From Novosphingobium sp. TH158 (GTDB lineage: Bacteria; Pseudomonadota; Alphaproteobacteria; Sphingomonadales; Sphingomonadaceae), in assembly GCF_002855555.1 (NCBI RefSeq), contig NZ_PKRT01000001.1, positions 806,001-870,000 of the forward strand: a stretch of DNA of 64,000 nucleotides. The letters run 5' to 3'. Made by a program: the position numbers and the translations under genes. Of this stretch, positions 1-8,727 are shown one piece after another (the first letter of the stretch is position 1; each line of letters opens with the position of its first letter). Below the pieces are notes generated by a model, which was given only the letters and a program-made list of their open reading frames with translations, was not told the origin of the DNA and made no database searches.

Positions 1-760
1 CGGGCAGCGGGGGATAGGTGATGAAACCGAAGGCACGGCCATCGGGGAAGACGGCTTCCATCCAGGCATGGCCGCGAAAGGCGCCCATCGGCCGCACGGA
101 CTGGCGCCGGATGCGGCTGCCGAGGCAGTTGAAGGTCTGGACCTCGCCATCAATCGAAAGCTCGCCGCTGCCCCGGAAACAGTGCTCCACCCGCCAGCCA
201 TAACCCATGGAACCGGCATCGGCGCGTTCGCGCTCGGTCATGCCTGCCAGCTTCTCCTCGCGATAGTCCTGCACCCATGACGGCGTGACCATCTCAAGCT
301 CCACCGCCCAGTTGACCCGGGGGCGTCTGCGTCCTTCCAGTCCCTTGGATCGGCCCGGATCGGCATAGGCGCCGAATTCGCTGCGGATCTGCTCCTCCAC
401 CGATCCTTCCCACGCCTCGCCATCATAGCTGACCGCCCAGCGACGGAATGGCTCCACGCAGCGGAAGATCATCCCGTCACTGCCCAGTGTATCAGACTTT
501 CCCGAGGCACCGACTGAGGGAACGGTGTTGCCCACCCTGCTTTCGCGCAGCACCCTGCCATCGGCGAAGGCCACGTTCATGTCGAACCGGTGATGGTCCC
601 ATGCTGCGCCCACAGCCTCGATCCCTACGCGCGGCAGGGCGAAACAGCCGTTCTCTTCAAAGATCCAGACCGATGCACTTTCGCGCATCTCCGGGTCTTC
701 AGGGCGCGAAGGGAACATGTAATCGATGTCGATCGGCAGGCCGCCGGTCCAGTCCGTCAT
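1..760 (-). CDS. Lipocalin/AttH-like (DUF7064-type) protein, partial
   Basis: The reading frame opens with an ATG at 760-758, preceded by a GGGAGAA ribosome site, and stays open to the window edge (253 codons, no stop), so the C-terminus is missing. It begins MTDWTGGLPIDIDY and later holds a stretch rich in R, G and aromatic residues ending FPDGRAFGFITYPP. From memory this resembles DUF7064/AttH-like beta-barrel proteins that sit beside hydrophobic-compound catabolic genes; this family call is tentative. There is no signal peptide or membrane segment. It is the last visible gene of a leftward ferredoxin-P450-SDR run, 64 bases beyond the SDR stop, so it is probably cotranscribed. Biochemical role unknown. 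Confidence 0.6.
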   Translation of the reverse strand, partial: MTDWTGGLPIDIDYMFPSRPEDPEMRESASVWIFEENGCFALPRVGIEAVGAAWDHHRFDMNVAFADGRVLRESRVGNTVPSVGASGKSDTLGSDGMIFRCVEPFRRWAVSYDGEAWEGSVEEQIRSEFGAYADPGRSKGLEGRRRPRVNWAVELEMVTPSWVQDYREEKLAGMTERERADAGSMGYGWRVEHCFRGSGELSIDGEVQTFNCLGSRIRRQSVRPMGAFRGHAWMEAVFPDGRAFGFITYPPLP

Positions 761-824
761 GGCAATTCTCCCTGGCGCCATGGTGCCGCAATCCGGCGTC
801 CGGGCAAGCCGCCGCAGCGATGCC

Positions 825-1658
825 TTAGCTGCCAAGCACCCGGCGCCGCGCATCCATAATGTCGGCAAGATGGTTCACCGGATCGCCCGCCGTCACCCCG
901 GCCTCCACCGGCATCAGGATGCCCGTGATCTGCCTCGCACGATCGCTGGCAAGGAACAGTGCCGCCTGCGCGCAATCCTCTGGATCGCCGCGCCGCTTGA
1001 GGATCTGGTTGGACAGGTAGACCGCATCGACCTCGCGCTCCAACTGCGCGATCCGGTCATCTGCCGCCCCCTGCTGGAATGACGAAAGCTGTGTGCGGAT
1101 ATGCCCCGGCACGAGGCAGTTTACCCGGATGTTATAGCGGCCAAGATCGATGGCGGCAGACTTGCTGAACTGGTTCAGCGCTGCCTTCGATGCGCGGTAT
1201 GTCATCATCGCATGACCGGCCAGCGATCCCGCAATCGAGCTGTTGTTGAGGATGACCCCGCCGCCATGGTCCTTCATGTGCCGTGCGGCGATCTGTGTGC
1301 CGAGCATCGGACCCAGCACGTTCACCCGCATCACCCGGTCGAAATCGTCGAGCCGGTCGTCGATGAAATCGGGATAGGCGGCGCAGGACATTCCGGCATT
1401 GTTGAACATGATGTGGAGCCCGCCAAAGCGCGCAACGGCAAGATCGACCGCCGCCTGCACCTGATCGCGATCCGCCACGTCGGTGCGGACGAATACGGCC
1501 TTGTCGCCAAGGCTATCGGCCAGCCCCTGCCCACCGGCCTCGTCCATGTCGGCAATAACGACGCTGGCCCCTTCGGCGACGAACAGTTCAACCGAAGCCC
1601 GGCCGATCCCGCTCGCCCCGCCGGTGATGACGGCGACCTTTCCGGAAAGCTCGCCCAT
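825..1658 (-). CDS. SDR family NAD(P)-dependent oxidoreductase
   Basis: A classical short-chain dehydrogenase of 277 residues. The Rossmann motif TGGASGIG is at 12-19, an acidic Asp37 after beta-2 suggests NAD rather than NADP, NNAG is at 86-89, and the catalytic Ser/Tyr/Lys are Ser140 or 141, Tyr154 and Lys158 (YRASK). It should oxidise a hydroxyl to a ketone, or the reverse, in the cytoplasm. Its ATG shares one base with the P450 stop (TGATG at 1660-1656), so the two are translationally coupled. The natural inference is that it oxidises the alcohol made by that P450. The exact substrate cannot be read from sequence. Confidence 0.9.
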   Translation of the reverse strand: MGELSGKVAVITGGASGIGRASVELFVAEGASVVIADMDEAGGQGLADSLGDKAVFVRTDVADRDQVQAAVDLAVARFGGLHIMFNNAGMSCAAYPDFIDDRLDDFDRVMRVNVLGPMLGTQIAARHMKDHGGGVILNNSSIAGSLAGHAMMTYRASKAALNQFSKSAAIDLGRYNIRVNCLVPGHIRTQLSSFQQGAADDRIAQLEREVDAVYLSNQILKRRGDPEDCAQAALFLASDRARQITGILMPVEAGVTAGDPVNHLADIMDARRRVLGS

Positions 1659-2956
1659 CAGGCTGACCTGCGGGTGAAAGTGATCGGCAGGCTCTCGATG
1701 GTGCGGGTCGCCACGGTCGGCACGTATCGGATATCCTCGACCGGGATGGCCAGCCGGATGTTGTCCATGCGCCGGACGATCTCACGAGCCATCACCTTCA
1801 CCTCCATGCGCGCCAGCGCCAGACCCACGCACCGGTGCGGGCCGCCGCCGAAGGCAACGTGGCGGGCAATGTTCGGCCGGTCCAGATCGAACTTGCGCGG
1901 ATCGGGGAACACCGTCTCGTCATCGTTGCCCGAGCCGTAGACGAGCAGCATGTGCGCGCCCTCGGGGATCGTCGTACCGCCTACGACCACCTCACGCGTC
2001 GCCAGGCGCGAAAGCGCCCGCACGGGCGGTTCGATGCGCAGCAGTTCCTCGACAAAGCGCGACAGCCGCCGGTCATCTTCCACCACTTCCTTCAGCAGGT
2101 CGGCAAAGCCGGGGCGCGTGGTGATCAGGTAGAAAAGATTGCCGATGGCCGTTGCGGTCGTATCGTTTCCGGCGATCAGGATGGCGCGGATCAGGCTGAC
2201 CGCCTCGGCAAAGGTCAGCGTGTCGGCCGTGCCGTCTTCGTTCGGTAGTCTGGCATGGACGATGTCGGAAATCATGTCCTCGCCACGATTGGCCTCGCGC
2301 TCCTTCATCTTCCCGATGATGTAATGCTGAAGGTCGCAGATCTGGCGGGCGTTCTCCAGCATCTGGTCGCGGTCCTGCATCCGCCCGATCTGCGCCGTTA
2401 CGGCGACAGACCAGCGGCTGATCTTGTCTTCCATGCCGTGATCGAGCCCCAGTTGCTCGACAATCACGCGGATCGTCAGCGGCACGGCAATGTCCTTTAC
2501 CGCATCGGCATTGCCGCGATCGGCAACGCCTTCGAGCACCTCGGCGACCACCGCAGCGATCCGCGGCTCCAGCGCCTTCACGCGGTGCGCGGTAAAGGCG
2601 TTCTCCATCAGCTTGCGGATGCGCGTGTGGTACGGCGGGTCCGACATGATCGCGTCGGGGAAATAGCCACCGCCTTCGTTCTTCAGGATTTCCTGGAATT
2701 CGGCCTGCATCCCGCGCGCCTGCTGGGTGTGATAGCCTTTGTTCACCGAAAAGGTGATCGGGTCGGACTGGACGAAGAAAATGTCTTCGTGCCGGGTGAC
2801 CAGCCAGGAATCCAGCTTGGGGTCGTAATGCACCGGATCGCCGTGGCGCAACGCGGCATAGAACGCGTGCGGCTGCGACTGGATGGCATAATCGGCCAGC
2901 GTGCCGTGCTCGATCAGATCCTTGTCTGCGGGGGTAACGTCGCGGCTTGCCATCAT
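1658..2956 (-). CDS. Cytochrome P450 monooxygenase (class I, soluble)
   Basis: A 432-residue bacterial P450. The I-helix oxygen-activation motif AGNDTT is at 262-267, the K-helix ExxR is Glu304-Arg307, and the heme loop FGGGPHRCVG carries the thiolate ligand Cys376. There is no N-terminal membrane anchor, as expected for a soluble bacterial enzyme that takes electrons from a ferredoxin. A [2Fe-2S] ferredoxin gene lies 98 bases upstream on the same strand and an SDR is coupled downstream. No ferredoxin reductase gene is present in the window, so electrons must come from a reductase encoded elsewhere. Hydroxylation of a hydrophobic substrate is the expected role; family assignment is certain, substrate is not. 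Confidence 0.95.
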   Translation of the reverse strand: MMASRDVTPADKDLIEHGTLADYAIQSQPHAFYAALRHGDPVHYDPKLDSWLVTRHEDIFFVQSDPITFSVNKGYHTQQARGMQAEFQEILKNEGGGYFPDAIMSDPPYHTRIRKLMENAFTAHRVKALEPRIAAVVAEVLEGVADRGNADAVKDIAVPLTIRVIVEQLGLDHGMEDKISRWSVAVTAQIGRMQDRDQMLENARQICDLQHYIIGKMKEREANRGEDMISDIVHARLPNEDGTADTLTFAEAVSLIRAILIAGNDTTATAIGNLFYLITTRPGFADLLKEVVEDDRRLSRFVEELLRIEPPVRALSRLATREVVVGGTTIPEGAHMLLVYGSGNDDETVFPDPRKFDLDRPNIARHVAFGGGPHRCVGLALARMEVKVMAREIVRRMDNIRLAIPVEDIRYVPTVATRTIESLPITFTRRSA

Positions 2957-3054
2957 CGAATCCTGTCCCGTTTGATCCTGGCATCATGGCGCGGGGCTAT
3001 CGCGCCCGCCATAACCTCTCTCGAACCGGGACTTGCCCCTTGCGGCAAAGCAGA

Positions 3055-3381
3055 TCAGCCCGCGGGGGCAACCGTCACTTCGATCCCGTCCAGTTCCGCG
3101 GAGAGGGTGATCTGGCAGGAAAGACGGCTGGTTTCACGCGGCTCTGCCGCCATGTCGAGCATGTCCGCCTCGATATCATCGGGCGGACCAACCCGGGCGA
3201 ACCAGTCTGCGCTGACATAGACATGGCAGGTCGCGCAGGAACAGCCGCCGCCGCAATCGCCGGCAATACCCTCTACGCCGCGTGCCTTCGCCAGCTCCAT
3301 CAGGCTGACACCTTCATCGACATCGTCGAAGGTGCGGGTCTGCCCCTTTGCGTCCGTCATCGTTACTTTGAGCTTGCCCAT
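3055..3381 (-). CDS. Putidaredoxin-type [2Fe-2S] ferredoxin
   Basis: A 108-residue ferredoxin. The start chosen is the ATG at 3381-3379, because GGGAGAGAGGA lies directly before it and the product then begins at the usual place (MGKLKVTMTD); a longer frame from 3459 adds an unlikely leader. Cluster ligands are Cys43, Cys49 and Cys52 (CGGGCSCATC) and Cys89 (SCQ), the adrenodoxin/putidaredoxin spacing; Cys47 is an extra cysteine inside the loop. It should carry electrons to the adjacent P450, and perhaps to the CYP101-like P450 at 21910-23118. It is the first gene of the leftward operon and divergent from the amidohydrolase at 3556. Confidence 0.93.
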   Translation of the reverse strand: MGKLKVTMTDAKGQTRTFDDVDEGVSLMELAKARGVEGIAGDCGGGCSCATCHVYVSADWFARVGPPDDIEADMLDMAAEPRETSRLSCQITLSAELDGIEVTVAPAG

Positions 3382-3426
3382 ATCCTCTCTCCCGGCGACC
3401 GGCTTTTCCTGAAGCAGCCGCCCGGT

Positions 3427-3445
3427 CGAGGCAAGGCCTGCCTCG
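3427..3445. promoter_or_regulatory. Inverted repeat in divergent promoter region
   Basis: CGAGGCA and TGCCTCG are perfect 7-base arms around a 5-base centre. The repeat lies in the 174-base gap between the divergent ferredoxin and amidohydrolase starts, a good position for an operator controlling both transcripts. No clear -35/-10 pair was recognised beside it, so the role is inferred from position and symmetry only. Confidence 0.35.
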
Positions 3446-3555
3446 CCCCTCGCCGCCATGGGAAACCGCCAGTGCGCCGCCAGTCATTTGGCTGAGCGGC
3501 ACCTGCGCCTATTCATCATGCAACCGAAGCGCGCGCCATGCCGCCATGAGAGGAT

Positions 3556-4806
3556 ATGCCAGTGGCCAGAACCGTCATTGCCAATGCGACGATCTTCGAT
3601 GCGACGGGTAAGCCGCCCTTTGCAGGCGATCTGGCCATCGCCGGCAACCGCATTGTCGCGGTTGGCCCCGCCGGCTCGGTTGCGTCGCAAGAAGGCGATT
3701 GTCGGATAGATGCGGCGGGGCGGTTCCTCATGCCCGGCATGGTCGAAGGCCATGGGCACATGTCGTTCGGCGATGCTGCCAGTACCGACCAGATTATCGC
3801 CCCCTCGCCCGAAGCCCACACGCTGATCACCATGCAAGGGGCAAAGACCCTGCTCGATGCCGGGTTCACCAGCTTCTACGGCGCTTCCGAGGCGAAGATG
3901 CGGCTGGCCGTGGCAATCCGCGATGCGGTGAATGCCGGCACCATTCCCGGCCCGCGCATCCGGGCGGGAAGCCTGGAAATCACCGTCACGGGATCGATCG
4001 GCGATGAAAGCCGCGAGCATTCGGAACGCGTCGGCATCTCGATGATTGTCAACGGCCCGGAAGAGATGCGCCGTGCGGTTCGCATCGCCTGCCGCGAGGG
4101 CTGCGACAACATCAAGCTCGATGTCTCGGGCGACCCGTTCTATCCCTCGGCCCCGGCACACACCACGCCGATGAGCTTCGAAGAAGTGAAGATGGCCGTC
4201 GATACGGCGCGCGGGTTCGGCCGCAAGGTAAACGCCCATGCGCGATCGATAGACAGCGTCAAATACTGCGTGCGGGCCGGCGTGGCCGGCATTCTCCATG
4301 CCGAATTCCACGACGAGGAAATGCTCGACCTGCTGGAAGAGGCGAAGGACCGCGTGTTCGTCGCGCCATCGATCGGCCTGTTCCACACCATGATTCACGA
4401 AGGCGAGCCCTGGCTCCTCAAGGGCACGGCAGAGGCCATGGGCATCCCGGCGCTGGTCGAAGCTTCCATCGAAACCCATACCGCCCTGCGCAAGCGCGGC
4501 ATCCGCCACCTGATTGGCGGGGACTATGGGCTGGCATGGAACCGGCAGGGAACCAATGCCCGCGATGTGCAGCACTTCGTGGATTACTATGGCTATACCC
4601 CGGAAGGGGCGCTGACCTGCGCCACGCGCAATGGCGGCCTAGCCATGCGCGACGAGGGCGATCTCGGAACGATCGAGCCGGGCAAGCTGGCCGACCTGCT
4701 GCTGATCGACGGCGACGTGCTGTCAGACCTTTCCCTGCTCGTCGATCCTGCGCGCATGGCGCTGATCATGAAGGACGGCGCGCTTTACAAGAACATGATC
4801 GCCTGA
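3556..4806 (+). CDS. Amidohydrolase, imidazolonepropionase-like
   Basis: A 416-residue metal-dependent hydrolase with the TIM-barrel ligands in order: HGH at 66-68, a probable bridging Lys in NIKLDVSGD, then His in NAHAR and HAEFH, and Asp in GGDYG. The C-terminal GKLADLLLIDGD strand is typical of the superfamily. Such enzymes hydrolyse cyclic amides, lactones or dipeptide-like bonds in the cytoplasm. The ATG at 3556 follows GAGAGGA closely. It opens a rightward operon with a Rieske oxygenase and two CoA-transferases, so it may open a ring or lactone in the same catabolic route. The closest family I recall is the imidazolonepropionase/prolidase-like group; the substrate is unknown. Confidence 0.85.
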   Translation: MPVARTVIANATIFDATGKPPFAGDLAIAGNRIVAVGPAGSVASQEGDCRIDAAGRFLMPGMVEGHGHMSFGDAASTDQIIAPSPEAHTLITMQGAKTLLDAGFTSFYGASEAKMRLAVAIRDAVNAGTIPGPRIRAGSLEITVTGSIGDESREHSERVGISMIVNGPEEMRRAVRIACREGCDNIKLDVSGDPFYPSAPAHTTPMSFEEVKMAVDTARGFGRKVNAHARSIDSVKYCVRAGVAGILHAEFHDEEMLDLLEEAKDRVFVAPSIGLFHTMIHEGEPWLLKGTAEAMGIPALVEASIETHTALRKRGIRHLIGGDYGLAWNRQGTNARDVQHFVDYYGYTPEGALTCATRNGGLAMRDEGDLGTIEPGKLADLLLIDGDVLSDLSLLVDPARMALIMKDGALYKNMIA

Positions 4807-4820
4807 AGGAGGCCATGCCC

Positions 4821-6236
4821 ATGAACATCGAAACCGGCAAGCTGAACCCCGGCGAAGCCCGCTGCCCCGCCATTTCCACGCAGGAAATCATCGCCGCGGA
4901 CAAGGTCAAGGCCCCCGGCTGGGTAACCAGTGAAAGCTACCAGTACCTTGGCAGCGAAGACATTTCGAAGGAGCGTTACATCGACCCCGCCTTCGCGCAG
5001 CGCGAACTGGAATCGATGTGGACCCGCACCTGGCAGTTCGCCTGCCGCGAGGAGCACATTCCCGAAGTGGGCGATTACTATGTCTACGATATCGGCCCGT
5101 GGTCTTTCCTTGTCACCCGCACGGAAGAGAACCGGATCAAGGCCTATTTCAACGCCTGCCTGCACCGTGGCACCAAGCTGCGCCCTTCGGCCACGTCGGG
5201 CTATGCCAGCGAGTTCAAATGCCCCTTCCACGGCTGGTCCTGGAACCTCGACGGCAGCAACAGGCAGGTGCTTTGCCCGTGGGATTTCCCCCATGTCGAC
5301 CGCGCCAGCCTGAACCTGCCCGAAGCGCGGGTGGAAAGGCTGGGCGGCTTCGTGTGGATCAACATGGACCCCGATGCCCCCGGCCTGCGCGAATACCTGG
5401 GTGCCGAAGCGCTGAGCCATATCGAGGCCTGGAAGCTGGAAGACCGCTACATCCACGTCCACGTGCAGAAGAGCTTCCCGGCGAACTGGAAACTGACGAT
5501 GGGCGCCTTCATGGAGGCCTACCACGTGCTCGATACGCACCCGCAGGTGGCGCCTTCCAACGCCGACGCCAATTCGCAGTACGATTTCTATGGCGAACAC
5601 GTGGATCGCTTCATCTCATGCCTCGGCGTCATCAGTCCGCACCTTGAAGGAAAGTTCACCGAGCAGGAAATCCTCGATCAGTTCACGGTCGGCGATGCCT
5701 CGGTCCTCTCGGACGACCGTCCCAAGGTTCCCGAAGGCGGTAGCGCCCGCCAGGCCATGGCCGACATGTTCCGCGGCATGTTCGAACAGGCAACGCAATC
5801 CGATCTGTCGCACGTGTCGGATTCGGAGATCCTCGATTGCTTCAGCTACACGATCTTCCCCAACACCTTCCTGTTCCCGGGCATCTCGCTGCCGATGGTC
5901 TATCGTTTCCGCCCGGACCCGAAGGACCACCGGCGCTGCATTTACGAGGTGATGTTCCTGCGCCCCGCGCCCAGCGGCGGCCCCCGGCCCGAACCGGCAG
6001 AACCGGTAATCCTGAGGGATCACCAGTCGTTCACCGAAGCGGAAGGCATGGACCCCGGCTTTGGCAGGATCCTAGATCAGGATACCGACAACCTGCTTGC
6101 CCAGCAGGAGGGGCTGGAGTGTTCGGCGAAGGCGGGGCTTACGCTGGGCAATTACCAGGAAATCCGCATCCGCCACTTCGAGCAGGCCATCGACAAATAT
6201 GTCGCCATGCCTGCAAAGGTGCCCACCCGGTCGTGA
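4821..6236 (+). CDS. Rieske non-heme iron oxygenase, alpha subunit
   Basis: About 471 residues. The Rieske cluster ligands are Cys113-x-His115 (CLHRG) and Cys134-x2-His137 (CPFHGW); the mononuclear iron histidines are His235 and His240 (EAYHVLDTHP), with a later Asp in the DQDTDN region as likely third ligand. The enzyme would hydroxylate an aromatic ring or cleave a C-N or C-O bond using NADH-derived electrons. The start chosen is ATG 4821, 8 bases after AGGAGG at 4807-4812; an in-frame ATG at 4815 is too close to that site, and the frame extending to 4536 overlaps the amidohydrolase. No beta subunit, ferredoxin or reductase follows, so it is probably an alpha-only oxygenase served by components encoded elsewhere. 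Confidence 0.93.
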   Translation: MNIETGKLNPGEARCPAISTQEIIAADKVKAPGWVTSESYQYLGSEDISKERYIDPAFAQRELESMWTRTWQFACREEHIPEVGDYYVYDIGPWSFLVTRTEENRIKAYFNACLHRGTKLRPSATSGYASEFKCPFHGWSWNLDGSNRQVLCPWDFPHVDRASLNLPEARVERLGGFVWINMDPDAPGLREYLGAEALSHIEAWKLEDRYIHVHVQKSFPANWKLTMGAFMEAYHVLDTHPQVAPSNADANSQYDFYGEHVDRFISCLGVISPHLEGKFTEQEILDQFTVGDASVLSDDRPKVPEGGSARQAMADMFRGMFEQATQSDLSHVSDSEILDCFSYTIFPNTFLFPGISLPMVYRFRPDPKDHRRCIYEVMFLRPAPSGGPRPEPAEPVILRDHQSFTEAEGMDPGFGRILDQDTDNLLAQQEGLECSAKAGLTLGNYQEIRIRHFEQAIDKYVAMPAKVPTRS

Positions 6237-6342
6237 CGGGACACGGCAAGGACGGGCCTGACGCAATGCTGCGCTTCCTGCTATCGCAGCACGGCCGGCA
6301 TCCGGCTGGCTCGACACCTGCAATCGACGATGGACAAGGCCT

Positions 6343-7482
6343 GTGAACGCGCTGAAGGGACTGACAGTCATCGAATTGTCCGAGCGCGTCTGCGGCGAAT
6401 ATTGCGGAAAGCTCATCGCCGATTTCGGGGCGGAAGTAATCAAGGTGGAGCGGCCCGGCGGTTCGCCAACCCGCCACATGGGGCCCTTCAAGGACGATCT
6501 GCCGGGCGCCGAGCGATCGACCGTGTTCGCCTATCTCAACACCAACAAGAAGTCCGTGGTGCTTGATCCCCACCTGCCGGCCGACCGGGAGCGCCTTGAA
6601 CGGCTGATCGCCCGCGCCGACGCGCTGATCGACGATCACCCCAGCCCCCTGTCCCCCCCGCAGGAGCTTTCGGCCCGGTTTCCCCGGCTGGTCCATTGCC
6701 TGATCACGCCCTTCGGCCAGGGTGCGCCCCAGGAATGCCAGATCGCCAGGCCGCTCAACGTGATCAATGCCGGTGGCTGGGCCTATCACACACCCAGCGA
6801 GACAGCGCCGGACAAGCCGCCGCTGAAGGGCGCCGGACGTTTCCTGCCGGACTACGAGACGGGAATCGATGCGGCGCTGTGCGTGCTGTCGTCCCTGCTG
6901 CGCCAGCGTCGGACGGGACACGGGCAGGCAATCGACATTTCCGAGGTCGAGGTTCAGGTAAACCGCACCGACTGCGTGCTTGGCCGCATGCTTGCCGGTG
7001 AACAGGAGCCAAGCCGCGCGCGCACGGCCTATGACATGGGCGGCCCGGCCGCAGCCTTCGCCTGCGCTGACGGCTTCCTCTACATGATCATCACCACCCG
7101 GGCGCACTGGAAGGGCCTGGTCACGCTGATGGGCAATCCTGAATGGGCCACCGCATTCCCGGAGGACTGGCTGGAGTTCCAGTGCACCCCCGATCGCGTC
7201 GCGCAGTTTCGCCGGCACTTCGCGGACTGGGCGCGGGTCCAGCACAAGCATTGCGTCTCGGTCGAAGGGCAGAAGCTGGGCGTTACCATCGTACCGGTCA
7301 ACAGCGCCGCCGAACTGCCGGGCAACGAGCAGTTCCGGCACCGCGGCTTTTTCCAGAAGCTGTCCCACCCGGTGCTGGGCAAGGCGCTCTACCCCACCGT
7401 CAGCTACCGCATGAGCGCAACGCCGGTGCAGCTGGCCTCCCCTGCCCCGGCGCTGGGGCAGCATGACGGGGAGATTGCCTGA
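6343..7482 (+). CDS. CaiB/BaiF family (class III) CoA-transferase
   Basis: 379 residues, starting at a GTG with AAGG just upstream; the nearest ATG (6330) is out of frame. The N-terminal Rossmann-like signature GKLIADFGAEVIKVERP is at about 22-38 and the catalytic Asp is most likely Asp170 in LPDYETGIDAAL, matching Asp169 of formyl-CoA transferase. The small domain (ACADGFLYMI onward) follows in normal order. It would move CoA from an acyl-CoA to a carboxylic acid. Its stop overlaps the start of a second CaiB-type gene (TGATG), so the two are coupled and may form a hetero-oligomer. It runs in one operon with the Rieske oxygenase, 106 bases downstream. Confidence 0.88.
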   Translation: MNALKGLTVIELSERVCGEYCGKLIADFGAEVIKVERPGGSPTRHMGPFKDDLPGAERSTVFAYLNTNKKSVVLDPHLPADRERLERLIARADALIDDHPSPLSPPQELSARFPRLVHCLITPFGQGAPQECQIARPLNVINAGGWAYHTPSETAPDKPPLKGAGRFLPDYETGIDAALCVLSSLLRQRRTGHGQAIDISEVEVQVNRTDCVLGRMLAGEQEPSRARTAYDMGGPAAAFACADGFLYMIITTRAHWKGLVTLMGNPEWATAFPEDWLEFQCTPDRVAQFRRHFADWARVQHKHCVSVEGQKLGVTIVPVNSAAELPGNEQFRHRGFFQKLSHPVLGKALYPTVSYRMSATPVQLASPAPALGQHDGEIA

Positions 7483-8681
7483 TGCCGATGCCCGATCGCG
7501 GTGGACCGCTCTCGGGAATCCGTGTCCTTGCCTTCACCAAGGTCTGGGCCGGCCCCTATGCGGGCAAGTACCTGGCCCAGCTGGGTGCGGAGGTGATCAA
7601 GGTGGAATCGATGACCAACCTTGACGAGATGCGGGCCTATGGCGGGGTCGATGTTAATGCGGCCCCCTATTTCCTGTCGATCAACCAGGAGGTGCTCTCC
7701 GTCCAGGTCAACATGAAGACGCCGGAAGGGCTGGATCTGGTCCGCAGGATGGTCGCCCAGAGCGACGTTGTGATCGACAATATACGGCACGGCGCGATGG
7801 AGCGGTCGGGCCTCGATTACGAAAGCCTCCGAAAGATCAGGCCGGACATCATCCAGCTTTCGGTGAAGATGTGGGGCAATGAAGGTCCGCTTGCCTACCA
7901 GACCGGCTATGCCCCCTGCTTCGCTGCCCTGTCCGGGCTGAACTATCTCGTCGGGCATGAGGGCGAGGTGCCGCGCGGCATGAACATCCGTTACGGCGAT
8001 TCCAGCGCCGGAGCCTGCGCGGCGCTCGCCATCGTGGCCGCGCTGCATCATCGCGAAACGACCGGCGAAGGCCAGTTCATCGACCTTTCTGCGGTAGAGG
8101 CAATGACCAGCTTGATCGGCGACAGCCTGCTATCGTGGAGCGTGACTGGCACGGTGCCGCAGGCCGATGGCAATTTCCACGGCGGGATGTGCCCGCATGG
8201 GGCCTATCCCTGTGCCGACGGCGAATGGCTGTCGATCGCGGTCGACGGCGAGGACGAATGGTCGGCGCTATGCCAAGAGCTTGGCCTGCCTGCCGCGCCG
8301 GAGCACGCCTCGCTGGAACTCCGGCAAGCAGACCGGCACCGCATCGATGCAATGATCGCAGCCGCAACGGCGCTCCGCAGCGCCGGACAACTCGGCGAAG
8401 CGCTGCGGGTCCGCGGCGTGCCGGCCTTCCGCTCGCAAAGCTCGATCGACCTGTGCTCCGATGACCTGATGTGGTCGCGCGGCGGCTATCGCATGGTCAG
8501 CGATCATCACACCGGCACGCGCCCCGTTATCGGCCCGCCCTGGCGCATGGCGCCGGACGAAGCGCGCATCGGACGGGGCGCACCGCTGCTTGGCGAACAT
8601 AACGACTATGTCTATGGCGAGCTGCTGGGCCTTCCCCCCGGCGATATTGCGGTGCTGAAGGAGCGAAAGGTTATCGACTAG
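7482..8681 (+). CDS. CaiB/BaiF family CoA-transferase, second tandem copy
   Basis: 399 residues with the class III signature GKYLAQLGAEVIKVES near 28-43 and candidate catalytic Asp173 in RYGDSSAGACAAL. The small domain (CADGEWLSIAVDG) and C-terminal part follow in normal order. It is distinct in sequence from the preceding CaiB-type protein and not a recent duplicate. The ATG shares its first base with the upstream stop, so production of the two is coupled. Class III transferases are interlocked dimers, so a heterodimer of the two products is a reasonable idea. Alternatively the two act at successive steps on different acids. Confidence 0.88.
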   Translation: MPMPDRGGPLSGIRVLAFTKVWAGPYAGKYLAQLGAEVIKVESMTNLDEMRAYGGVDVNAAPYFLSINQEVLSVQVNMKTPEGLDLVRRMVAQSDVVIDNIRHGAMERSGLDYESLRKIRPDIIQLSVKMWGNEGPLAYQTGYAPCFAALSGLNYLVGHEGEVPRGMNIRYGDSSAGACAALAIVAALHHRETTGEGQFIDLSAVEAMTSLIGDSLLSWSVTGTVPQADGNFHGGMCPHGAYPCADGEWLSIAVDGEDEWSALCQELGLPAAPEHASLELRQADRHRIDAMIAAATALRSAGQLGEALRVRGVPAFRSQSSIDLCSDDLMWSRGGYRMVSDHHTGTRPVIGPPWRMAPDEARIGRGAPLLGEHNDYVYGELLGLPPGDIAVLKERKVID

Positions 8682-8727
8682 CGCGTCCATCCGCGCCAGC
8701 CTTCCGGCAAGAACTGGGAGACGGACA

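Noticed and set aside
4536..4820. Extended N-terminus of the Rieske oxygenase
   Set aside because: Overlaps the amidohydrolase coding region; a strong ribosome site supports the start at 4821.
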